27,237 nucleotides of DNA from Enterococcus_G camelliae (GTDB lineage: Bacteria; Bacillota; Bacilli; Lactobacillales; Enterococcaceae). The position numbers were made by a program, and so were the translations under genes. The notes under the pieces were generated by a model. It was not told where the DNA came from, ran no database searches, and saw only the letters and a program-made list of their open reading frames with translations. Positions within the stretch are counted from its first letter, which is position 1, and each line of letters begins with the position of its first letter. The stretch is from NCBI RefSeq assembly GCF_042685105.1, contig NZ_JBHUMO010000003.1, forward strand, positions 1 through 27,237. Reading direction: 5' to 3'. This document shows, piece by piece, positions 1 through 7,324 of the stretch.

Positions 1-100
1 TTCTGGAAAAAGTCATCTGCTGCGTTAGCACAGTTTCTTTTTTACAAATTTTAGAAAAAATAAATTAACTGAAAATTCAAATATTTTTTATGCAACACCA

Positions 101-784
101 GTGAAATTGGGCACAAAAGAAGAATTACAGCATTTTTTAGACCAACACGCACAAGAGTCTACCTATATTATGGAAGAATTTATTCCGGGTGAAATGGTTA
201 CCTTTGATGGTCTTACTAACCGAGAAGGCAAGATTGTTTTTTATTCTTCATTGACTTATAACGCGGCGGTTTTAGAAACGGTTGAACAGGATGAAGACAT
301 GTATTTCTTCTTGCCACGACTAATTCCCAACGATTTAATTGAAATGGGGACAAAGATGGTTGATGCATTTGGCATCCCAGAACGATTCTTTCACTTTGAA
401 TTTTTTCGTACTTATCCAGACGGCGCACTTATGCCGTTGGAAGTCAATATGCGGCCACCTGGAGGACCGACAATTGATATGTTTAATTATGTCAATGATT
501 TTGATATTTTCAGAGAATATGCCTCGATTGTGACAGCAGATCATTTTCAGGCCCCCATTCGCCGTCTCTACAATTGCGGCTATGTTTCACGCAAATACGA
601 TAAACATCACTATACACGTTCAGCGGAAGAACTTCGTGAAGAACTAGGCTCAGCGCTAATCGCAATTCAAACGATTCCAGGTATTTTTTCAGCGATTTTA
701 GGCGACGAAGGGTACTTAATTCGTTATCCAGAGATAGACGACCTATTTGCAGCAATTCAACTCATTCGAGAAAAGGAGGACTAA
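101..784 (+). pseudogene. ATP-grasp carboxylate-amine ligase, N-terminally truncated remnant
   Basis: The 227 residues match the C-terminal part of the ATP-grasp ligase family. The strand after the nucleotide-binding loop (YIMEEFIPGEMVTFDG, about residues 22-37) is present. So is the metal-binding core (FHFEFFR, then LEVNMRPPGG at about 113-122, with E100, E114 and N116 as likely Mg/ATP ligands). Family members are about 400 residues long, from memory, so the pre-ATP-grasp domain and the first half of the ATP-binding fold are missing. The frame is open upstream only to a TAG at 26-28, and its upstream codons do not resemble the expected glycine-rich loop. The GTG at 101 has no recognisable ribosome binding site. 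I infer a 5'-deleted gene fragment; an expressed short protein is possible but unlikely to be an active ligase. The esterase at 840 follows after 55 bases. The substrate of the intact family is unknown to me. Confidence 0.7.
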
Positions 785-839
785 CCTCATCCAAGCTACT
801 ATTTTATGACAGTCCTAAGAGAATCGGAGGAAATTCACT

Positions 840-1592
840 ATGACCAATGATACACGTTCTTTTTATAGCCAAACACTCCAGAAGGAAATGCTTTTTCAAA
901 AATATGGGTACGCTGGCAAACCAATTTTGGTGTTTCCTTCATCAGGTGGAAGCTCCTATGAATTCGCAGATTTTGGTATGATTGATGCTTGTCGTCCATT
1001 TATTGATCGCGGGTTGATTCAATTTTATACTGCAGATTCTTATGACAATGAATCTTGGTTAAATTTGGCGAAATCTGGACAGGAAAAAGCGGAAGCTCAT
1101 AGCCGTTATGAAGCCTACATTTTGCATGAACTGATTCCTTATATTGCTTATGAATGCAACTGGTATGGCAAGATTGGTGTGACTGGTTGTAGTATGGGGG
1201 CCTTCCATACAATCAACTTTGCTTTACGTCATCCAGATGTCTTTGATGTGAGCATTGCAATGAGCGGTGTCTACGATGCGCGCTTTTTTACAGGGGAGTT
1301 TGAGGAAAATTTAGCCATCTATTATCAGTCGCCAATTGATTATCTCACGCAAATGGATGACCCATGGTATCTCGAACAGTACCGCCAAAATACCTTTGTT
1401 GTTGCAGTAGGTCAAGGCGCTTGGGAAGGTCCCCATATTGCCGATACCAAAAGATTGGAGCAAGTATTCAATCAAAAGGGCATTCCAGGCTGGTTTGATT
1501 ATTGGGGACCAGATGTTGCCCATGATTGGCCTTGGTGGCAAAAACAGTTGCCCTACTTTTTAACTGCACTAACTGATCAAGGAATCTTATAA
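840..1592 (+). CDS. Esterase family alpha/beta-hydrolase
   Basis: This 250-residue protein has the putative-esterase (esterase D-like) fold. The nucleophile elbow GCSMGA places the serine at residue 118. The likely catalytic histidine is in VAHDWPWW (H228), and an oxyanion-side motif FPSSGGSS lies at 32-39. There is no signal peptide or membrane segment, so it is probably cytoplasmic. The ATG at 840 is well supported by GGAGG about 8 bases upstream. It directly follows the ATP-grasp remnant and is closed by a strong terminator at 1621-1671. Related esterases accompany ATP-grasp ligase genes in enterococci (recalled, not checked), so it may have acted in the same unknown pathway. The substrate cannot be told from sequence. 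Confidence 0.85.
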   Translation: MTNDTRSFYSQTLQKEMLFQKYGYAGKPILVFPSSGGSSYEFADFGMIDACRPFIDRGLIQFYTADSYDNESWLNLAKSGQEKAEAHSRYEAYILHELIPYIAYECNWYGKIGVTGCSMGAFHTINFALRHPDVFDVSIAMSGVYDARFFTGEFEENLAIYYQSPIDYLTQMDDPWYLEQYRQNTFVVAVGQGAWEGPHIADTKRLEQVFNQKGIPGWFDYWGPDVAHDWPWWQKQLPYFLTALTDQGIL

Positions 1593-1620
1593 GCACTAAA
1601 TCCAATAAAATAGGACCTGT

Positions 1621-1671
1621 ACGTCAAATAGCCCAAGCTCTATACTAGAGTTGGGAGTATTTGACGTTTTT
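1621..1671 (+). terminator. Rho-independent terminator after the esterase gene
   Basis: A long inverted repeat pairs ACGTCAAATA (1621-1630) with TATTTGACGT (1658-1667). Inside it, CCCAAgCTCTA pairs with TAGAGTTGGG around a TAC loop. The 3' arm runs into TTTT. It lies 28 bases past the esterase stop codon. Confidence 0.85.
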
Positions 1672-1840
1672 CATTCGATGAAGATTTTCTGTACCCATTC
1701 GCTCCATTGTTGGTGGTTCTGATTCAAAAAAATAGGTTGGCTGGGTAAAGAGAAGAAGCGAAGCGACTCTTGACTCAGTCAATCTATTCTTTTACCCTAT
1801 GTAACCACAGAGATGACCCTCTTCTCATCAGAAAATGTTC
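1672..1840. other. Intergenic spacer with an imperfect inverted repeat
   Basis: No gene is visible between the terminator and the end of the second esterase gene. GGGTAAAgAGAA (1743-1754) can pair with TTCTTTTACCC (1787-1797), giving a stem with one bulged G. Inside it lies the near-perfect dyad TTGACTCAGTCAA (1770-1782). It could act as a terminator for the minus-strand esterase or as a protein-binding site, but there is no clean T-run directly after the stem on the minus strand, so its role is open. Confidence 0.3.
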
Positions 1841-2671
1841 TTAGGTCTCCGTGGAAAAACCGAATGCCAAAAATTCCCCAAAGTGATCCGCCCAATATTT
1901 TTCAAAATGCTGTTCATCAGCCAAAATTCTTAACCAGAGAGAATCCATTGGTTGCCCCTGTCTAATCAATGTTTGGTAGTACCATAATGAACTATCAATA
2001 TACGCTTGATCGCTATTTTTCGCTAACAATGCTTGATCAACTTCATTGCCCTCAGCTGTTCCTACTTGAATATAAACTTTGGTATCTTCCTTTAGTGGAT
2101 GGTTTGCTACAAAATCCAAAAATTCTTCTTCGGAAATCCATGACGCCAATGAGAAAATGCCGAGAGCACCAAATACCTCTGGATAAGCGGATCCCATATA
2201 AGCAACAATCAATCCCCCTAGAGAACTTCCTGCACAAAGCGTATTTCTACGGTCAGATTTGGTACGATAATGCTCATCGATAAATGGTTTAATGACGGTC
2301 ACTACCCATTCGCTGTACGCTTGTCCCTCTCCACCTGAATACCCTAGCAATGCTTGATTTTCTTCCGATAGCGTCCAGGGTGTGTATTCATTAAAACGCT
2401 CTTCGCCTGCATTATCGATGGCTACGATCAACATATCTGGAAACATTGCTGCGTGTTTAAGCAATGGAATCAGTTTCCAAGAATGACCTGAATACGCTTC
2501 TTTGCTATACAACACATTTTGACCATCTTGCATATAGACCACTGGGTAATTTTTCTCCATATTTTGCTCATAATTTTTTGGAAGCAAGACGCGCACTCGT
2601 CTCTTTTTTTGTCCCTGAGCATCAATGAAATAGTGTGTTTTCACTGGTAAATAATTGTGGTGACTTGTCAT
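1841..2671 (-). CDS. Esterase family alpha/beta-hydrolase
   Basis: This 276-residue protein belongs to the enterochelin esterase/esterase D-like family. VVYMQDGQN (44-52) is the typical strand near the active site. The nucleophile elbow GSSLGG gives Ser150, and the likely catalytic histidine is H255 in DEQHFEKYW. There is no signal peptide. The ATG at 2671 is chosen with GAGGAGG upstream; a TTG one codon earlier (2674) is also possible. The gene is unrelated in detail to the esterase at 840 and points the other way. It sits just downstream of the ilv terminator and has its own likely promoter at 2704-2732. Ester or siderophore hydrolysis is possible, but the substrate is not determinable. Confidence 0.85.
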   Translation of the reverse strand: MTSHHNYLPVKTHYFIDAQGQKKRRVRVLLPKNYEQNMEKNYPVVYMQDGQNVLYSKEAYSGHSWKLIPLLKHAAMFPDMLIVAIDNAGEERFNEYTPWTLSEENQALLGYSGGEGQAYSEWVVTVIKPFIDEHYRTKSDRRNTLCAGSSLGGLIVAYMGSAYPEVFGALGIFSLASWISEEEFLDFVANHPLKEDTKVYIQVGTAEGNEVDQALLAKNSDQAYIDSSLWYYQTLIRQGQPMDSLWLRILADEQHFEKYWADHFGEFLAFGFSTET

Positions 2672-2703
2672 CAACGAAGTTCCTCCTCAACAGACTTTCC
2701 TTC

Positions 2704-2732
2704 ATTTTAACAGGTTTTTCCGAAAGTGACAC
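2704..2732 (-). promoter_or_regulatory. Sigma-A type promoter for the minus-strand esterase
   Basis: On the minus strand GTGTCA (2732-2727) is followed after 17 bases by TAAAAT (2709-2704). It lies about 35 bases upstream of the esterase start and just downstream of the ilv terminator. Confidence 0.5.
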
Positions 2733-2741
2733 GGTTTAGAA

Positions 2742-2779
2742 AATAAAGCACCTACGAATAACAGTATTCGTAGGTGCTT
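2742..2779 (-). terminator. Terminator of the ilv operon
   Basis: A perfect 15-base inverted repeat, AAGCACCTACGAATA, has a 4-base loop (stem 2746-2779). On the minus strand it follows the ilvA stop codon within a few bases and runs into TTTATTTT. The other strand ends in CTTTT, so it may work in both directions. Confidence 0.9.
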
Positions 2780-2782
2780 CTT

Positions 2783-4069
2783 TTAGACTAATAAGGTGTA
2801 TAGCGATTGATTTTCGCTTAAATCAATAAAATTTGGATCAAATCGTTCAATATTTTGGAGCAAAGAATGAATGGCCTCTTTGTGCTTAAGCTGAATTCCA
2901 ATGACAACCGGTCCTGTTCCACGGTTCACTTTTTTGGTGTATTCAAAACGTGTAATGTCATCTTCAGGTCCCAAAATATCTGTTACAAACTCTCGCAAAG
3001 CTCCTGGACGTTGTGGAAAATTCACTAAGAAATAGTGCTTTAACCCTTGATAGATTAGTGAACGCTCATCAATCTCTTCCATTCGACTAATATCATTATT
3101 CCCACCACTGATCACACATACCACGGTTTTTCCTTTGATTTCCTCTTTCAGTTGCTCTAAAACCGCAACACTCAAGGCGCCAGCTGGTTCAGCGACAATT
3201 GCTTGTTTGCTATAGAGTTCTAGAATTGTCGTGCAGACTTGACCCTCATCAACTGCATACATCTCATCCACATAGGCTTTGACGTGAGCAAAGGTAAGTG
3301 GACCAACTTCTTGAACGGCGGCGCCATCGACAAATTTATCGATTGTTGGCAAATGCACAGGATGACCTTCTTCTAATGCTTTTTTCATGGATTGCGCACC
3401 TGTTGGTTCAACACCAATCACTTTGATTGTTGGAGTGGTAGCTTTTACATAGGTTGAGATACCACTAATCATTCCGCCACCTCCAACGGCTGCAATCACA
3501 TAATCCACTTCCAGTTGTTGCTTGGCAGCATCTTGTAGCATTTCAACAGCAAGTGTCCCTTGACCAGCAATCGTATCGGGATGATTAAATGGATCAATAA
3601 ACGGCAATTGTTGGGTTTCCGCGTATTCTTTAGCCGCCTTTGCCGCTTCGTCGAAGGTATCACCAATCAACTTGACTTCAATTTGGTCGCCCCCAAAAAA
3701 TTGGACTTGAGAAATTTTTTGATTTGGCGTAGGGGTGGGCATGAAGATAATGCCAGGTATTTTCATCTCCTGACAAGTATACGCGACACCCTGAGCATGA
3801 TTGCCTGCACTTGCACAGACTACGCCCCGTGCTACTTCGCGAAATGGACGATTTTTAATCGCATAATATGCACCACGTAGCTTAAATGATCGCACTTTTT
3901 GTAAATCTTCTCTCTTTAGATACACTTGACAGTCATATTTTTCGGAAAGGTAACGATCGAATTGTAACGGCGTGTGAGTTACTGAGTCATGAATGGTTTC
4001 ATACGCTTCTTCAATGTCTGTTCTTGTCACTAACGCCTCTTCTCCCGTAGCTTGGTTCGCTGTAGTCAC
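2783..4069 (-). CDS. ilvA: Threonine ammonia-lyase (threonine deaminase), biosynthetic
   Basis: IlvA deaminates threonine to 2-oxobutanoate, the committed step to isoleucine, using PLP. The PLP lysine is in SFKLRGAYY (K63), preceded by KRED. SAGNHAQG (88-95) and the glycine-rich VGGGGM phosphate loop follow. The last 90 or so residues (HYFLVNFPQRPGAL onward) form one ACT-like regulatory domain, as in the 420-residue Bacillus type and unlike the two-domain E. coli enzyme; isoleucine feedback is therefore expected. I start at GTG 4069 because AAGGAG lies 9 bases before it, giving 428 residues. A longer reading from TTG 4111 would overlap the ilvC end and lacks such a site. It is the last gene of the operon and starts 22 bases after ilvC. 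Confidence 0.95.
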   Translation of the reverse strand: MTTANQATGEEALVTRTDIEEAYETIHDSVTHTPLQFDRYLSEKYDCQVYLKREDLQKVRSFKLRGAYYAIKNRPFREVARGVVCASAGNHAQGVAYTCQEMKIPGIIFMPTPTPNQKISQVQFFGGDQIEVKLIGDTFDEAAKAAKEYAETQQLPFIDPFNHPDTIAGQGTLAVEMLQDAAKQQLEVDYVIAAVGGGGMISGISTYVKATTPTIKVIGVEPTGAQSMKKALEEGHPVHLPTIDKFVDGAAVQEVGPLTFAHVKAYVDEMYAVDEGQVCTTILELYSKQAIVAEPAGALSVAVLEQLKEEIKGKTVVCVISGGNNDISRMEEIDERSLIYQGLKHYFLVNFPQRPGALREFVTDILGPEDDITRFEYTKKVNRGTGPVVIGIQLKHKEAIHSLLQNIERFDPNFIDLSENQSLYTLLV

Positions 4070-4091
4070 AGACCCTCGCTCCTTCCTAGTT

Positions 4092-5087
4092 CTAATCTTT
4101 CTGATTGACAAAAGGCATCATTTTGCGTAATTCATTCCCAACCGCTTCAATTGGATGACCGGCATTTTTTTCGCGCATTGCATAAAAATTCTTAAATCCA
4201 TTTTTGTTATCATCAACAAATCCTTTGGCAAATGTTCCATTTTGGATATCTGTCAAAACAGCCTTCATGTTGGCTTTGGTTTGTTCCGTGATAACACGTG
4301 GACCAGAAACATAGTCCCCATACTCGGCTGTATTTGAGATTGAATGGCGCATTTGAGCAAAGCCCCCTTCATAAATCAAGTCAACGATTAATTTCATTTC
4401 ATGACAAACTTCAAAATAAGCTAATTCAGGTTGGTAGCCAGCTTCTACCAATGTTTCAAAGCCAGCTTCGATCATGCTAGTCAACCCACCACATAATACT
4501 GCTTGTTCTCCGAAAAGATCGGTTTCTGTTTCTTCTTTAAAGGTCGTTTCTAATACCCCTACACGAGTTGCGCCAATCCCTTTGGCATAAGCAAGTGCCA
4601 ATTCAGTTGCATCGCCAGTTGCATCTTGGTAAACACCAAATAAAGCTGGCACCGCGAAACCTTGTACAAATGTCCGGCGAACCAAGTGTCCTGGTCCTTT
4701 TGGTGCGACTAAAAAGACATCCACATCTGCTGGTGGATTAATTACACCAAAATGAATATTAAATCCATGAGCGAATACAAGCGCATTGCCCGCTTCTAAA
4801 TTCGGTGCAATTTCTTTTTCGTAAAGGTCACCTTGAATTTCATCAGGTGCTAAAATCATAACAACATCTGCTTTTTTGGCTGCTTCACTAACTTCATAAA
4901 CTTCAAAGCCATCCTCTTTGGCAGCTTCAGCTGATTTTCCAGGACGAATACCAATGACCACTTGATGCCCATTGTCTCGTAAGTTTTGAGCATGTGCATG
5001 TCCTTGGGAACCATAACCAACAATTGCGATGGTTTTCCCCTCTAATTTGTTGGTAGTTACTGATTGATCATAATAAACTTTTGCCAT
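4092..5087 (-). CDS. ilvC: Ketol-acid reductoisomerase (NADP+), class I
   Basis: IlvC isomerises and reduces acetolactate or acetohydroxybutyrate to the dihydroxy acids of valine and isoleucine synthesis. The 331-residue length is that of class I enzymes. The Rossmann motif GYGSQGHAHAQN is at 24-35, and the following loop IRPGKS (47-52) is where cofactor preference is set. Catalytic and Mg ligands are visible: H107, K130, D190, E194, E226 and E230. The ATG at 5087 has AAGGAGG directly upstream. It lies between ilvN and ilvA, 49 bases after ilvN, a gap holding a small hairpin. Confidence 0.97.
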   Translation of the reverse strand: MAKVYYDQSVTTNKLEGKTIAIVGYGSQGHAHAQNLRDNGHQVVIGIRPGKSAEAAKEDGFEVYEVSEAAKKADVVMILAPDEIQGDLYEKEIAPNLEAGNALVFAHGFNIHFGVINPPADVDVFLVAPKGPGHLVRRTFVQGFAVPALFGVYQDATGDATELALAYAKGIGATRVGVLETTFKEETETDLFGEQAVLCGGLTSMIEAGFETLVEAGYQPELAYFEVCHEMKLIVDLIYEGGFAQMRHSISNTAEYGDYVSGPRVITEQTKANMKAVLTDIQNGTFAKGFVDDNKNGFKNFYAMREKNAGHPIEAVGNELRKMMPFVNQKD

Positions 5088-5121
5088 TGTATTTTCCTCC
5101 TTAAATTAGCTCTCTCTATTC

Positions 5122-5138
5122 AAAAAGCATTTCTGCTT
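5122..5138 (-). other. Small intercistronic hairpin between ilvN and ilvC
   Basis: On the minus strand AAGCA-GAAA-TGCTT forms a 5-bp stem with a GNRA tetraloop, overlapping the ilvN stop codon and followed by a run of T (5126-5122). It is short for a terminator. It could be a partial terminator or an mRNA-stability element between the two cistrons. Confidence 0.3.
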
Positions 5139-5616
5139 AGTGACCTCTTGTAAAACCAGTTGCTCCCGTCCGCGCCAGTTGCTTAATTCCATAAGGTGCA
5201 ACAACTTCGACAAACGCTTGAATCTTTTCACTCGTCCCGACTACCTGAATGACGATTGTTTTTGAACTTACATCAATTACATTGGCTCGGAATGGCTCAA
5301 TCATGGAAAAAATTTCTGCTCTCACTGATGCAGGAGCATTCACTTTGACAAGCGCCAGTTCTCTTTCAACATGGCTTTCTTCTGTGATATCGGACACCTT
5401 AATGACGTCAATTAATTTATTTAATTGCTTAAGCACTTGCTCTGCTTCGGCTAAATGATCCACTTGAATAACAATAGTGATTCGAGAAATCTGATCATTT
5501 TCCGTATGACCGACTGAGATGCTTTCAATATTTACTTGCCGGCGACTAAGGACCCCACTAAAACGATTAAGTACACCACTCGTATTATTGACTGTTGCTG
5601 TGATAATCCGTCTCAT
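5137..5616 (-). CDS. ilvN: Acetolactate synthase, small regulatory subunit
   Basis: This 159-residue protein is the regulatory subunit of acetohydroxyacid synthase (also named IlvH). It stimulates IlvB and carries valine feedback. The N-terminal ACT domain (about residues 1-75) starts with RRIITATVNNTSGVLNRFSG, and the conserved C-terminal domain follows (VERELALVKV onward, ending with a TGATGFTRG-like tail). The ATG at 5616 is chosen because upstream codons in this frame are only the overlap with ilvB. It lies one base past the ilvB TAA, so translation is probably coupled to ilvB. Length and domain order are normal for the family. Confidence 0.95.
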   Translation of the reverse strand: MRRIITATVNNTSGVLNRFSGVLSRRQVNIESISVGHTENDQISRITIVIQVDHLAEAEQVLKQLNKLIDVIKVSDITEESHVERELALVKVNAPASVRAEIFSMIEPFRANVIDVSSKTIVIQVVGTSEKIQAFVEVVAPYGIKQLARTGATGFTRGH

Positions 5617-5617
5617 T

Positions 5618-7312
5618 TTAGTCCACCCCCAGCATTTGATGATTGGCTTTTCCAGCAGGTACCATTGGTAAAACATGCTCTGTTGATGACACGACCACTT
5701 CAATCACTGCTGGTCCATCATATGCAAGTGCTTCTTCTAACTCTGTTTCAAAGGTTGCTGGATTGGTCAATCGACTTCCTTTGATTCGATAAGCTTCTGC
5801 CAACTGAACAAAATCTGGTTGTTCATCAAAGGTTGATTCCGATTTCCGTCCACCAAAAAAGCTCTCTTGCCACTGACGAACCATTCCTAAAGAATGATTG
5901 TTGAGTAACACTACTTTGATTGGTAACTGATAGTGGTTTAAAATTGCGAGTTCTTGGTTTGTCATTTGAAAACCACCATCTCCTACAAATAGAATGACTT
6001 CTTTGTCTGGTTGACCAATTTTTGCACCAATGGCGGCCGGAATACCATATCCCATCGTGCCTAAGCCACCACTCGTAACCAACTGATTCGCATAGTGAAA
6101 TGGATAGAATTGCGCAGCCCACATTTGATGTTGACCCACATCCGTCACCACAATTGCTTCCCCTTTTGTCAACTCCCCAATTTTTTCAATCACGCGTTGA
6201 GGCTTAATTTCAGCTTTTTGTTCACGGTCAAAGGTAAAGGGATGGCGTTCTTTACGTAACGCATTTAATTTCAACCAATCCACTTTCGGCTCTATCGAAA
6301 CAGCTGTTGCTAATAAAGCATTCAACGTTTCCTTGACATCTGCCACAATCGGAATATTGGTTGCAATCACTTTACCAATTTCAGCTGGATCAATATCCAC
6401 ATGAACCACGGTTGCATTCGGTGCAAACTCTTTGGGCGCACTTGCTAAACGGTCATCAAAACGTGAACCAAAATTTAGCAACAAATCACAATCAGTTAAT
6501 GCCATATTTGCGGCAAATGAACCGTGCATTCCTCCCATTCCTAAAAAGAGCGGATGATCATTGGGCAGAACCCCCAAGCCCAATAAAGTCGCCAATGTTG
6601 GCAATTGATACCGTTCCACAAAAGCTTGTAATTCTTCAGTCGCCTGAGCATGAAGCACCCCTGCCCCCACAAGAACAAGTGGTTTTTTGGCCACTTTTAA
6701 CGCTTCCATCACTTTTTTCACTTGTAGCTGATTGGGCTGCATAGTTGGTTGATAACTGGGCAAAAATACTTCCTTGACCACTTCTGGTGTTGTTTGGGCA
6801 ATCGTCATATCTTTTGGCAAATCAATCACTACTGGTCCTTTGCGGCCAGTCGTCGCTAAGTGAAAGGCTTCTTTAACAATTCGTGGCAAATCCTCGACAG
6901 CTCTTACTTGATAATTGTACTTGGTGATTGGCATGGTAATCCCGGTAATATCCGCTTCTTGAAAGGCATCTTTTCCAATGCCAGGCGTTGCAACTTGACC
7001 GGTAATCACGACCATTGGTACTGAGTCACTCATTGCATCGGCTATTCCGGTAATCGCATTGGTTGCTCCGGGACCACTGGTAACTAGAACCACACCTGGT
7101 TTTCCAGTAACTTTGGCATACCCCTCTGCGGCATGTGTGGCCCCTTGTTCATGTCGAGTGAGGATATGCTTAATTCCTTTGTAAGAATACAGTGCATCGT
7201 AAAGTGGCAAAACTGCCCCGCCTGGATAGCCAAAAATGTACTCTGTTCCTTCTGCTTTTAAGCTATCCAAAAGTATCTCTGCACCGGATTTTGTTTGATT
7301 TTGCTGATCCAT
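5618..7312 (-). CDS. ilvB: Acetolactate synthase, large catalytic subunit
   Basis: This thiamine-diphosphate enzyme joins two pyruvates to acetolactate, or pyruvate and 2-oxobutanoate to acetohydroxybutyrate. It has 564 residues in the usual three-domain order. The PYR domain contains the catalytic glutamate in TRHEQGA (E55), the FAD/central domain follows, and the PP domain carries the ThDP motif from GDGG (about 444) to LLNN (about 472). The neighbouring ilvN and ilvD mark it as the anabolic AHAS rather than the catabolic acetolactate synthase AlsS. The ATG at 7312 has AAAGGAGG upstream, overlapping the intergenic gap of 12 bases after ilvD. Confidence 0.97.
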   Translation of the reverse strand: MDQQNQTKSGAEILLDSLKAEGTEYIFGYPGGAVLPLYDALYSYKGIKHILTRHEQGATHAAEGYAKVTGKPGVVLVTSGPGATNAITGIADAMSDSVPMVVITGQVATPGIGKDAFQEADITGITMPITKYNYQVRAVEDLPRIVKEAFHLATTGRKGPVVIDLPKDMTIAQTTPEVVKEVFLPSYQPTMQPNQLQVKKVMEALKVAKKPLVLVGAGVLHAQATEELQAFVERYQLPTLATLLGLGVLPNDHPLFLGMGGMHGSFAANMALTDCDLLLNFGSRFDDRLASAPKEFAPNATVVHVDIDPAEIGKVIATNIPIVADVKETLNALLATAVSIEPKVDWLKLNALRKERHPFTFDREQKAEIKPQRVIEKIGELTKGEAIVVTDVGQHQMWAAQFYPFHYANQLVTSGGLGTMGYGIPAAIGAKIGQPDKEVILFVGDGGFQMTNQELAILNHYQLPIKVVLLNNHSLGMVRQWQESFFGGRKSESTFDEQPDFVQLAEAYRIKGSRLTNPATFETELEEALAYDGPAVIEVVVSSTEHVLPMVPAGKANHQMLGVD

Positions 7313-7324
7313 TGTTGGCCTCCT

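Noticed and set aside
4070..4111. Longer ilvA start at TTG 4111
   Set aside because: The extra 14 residues come from the ilvC overlap, and the GTG at 4069 has a good AAGGAG site and fits the family start.
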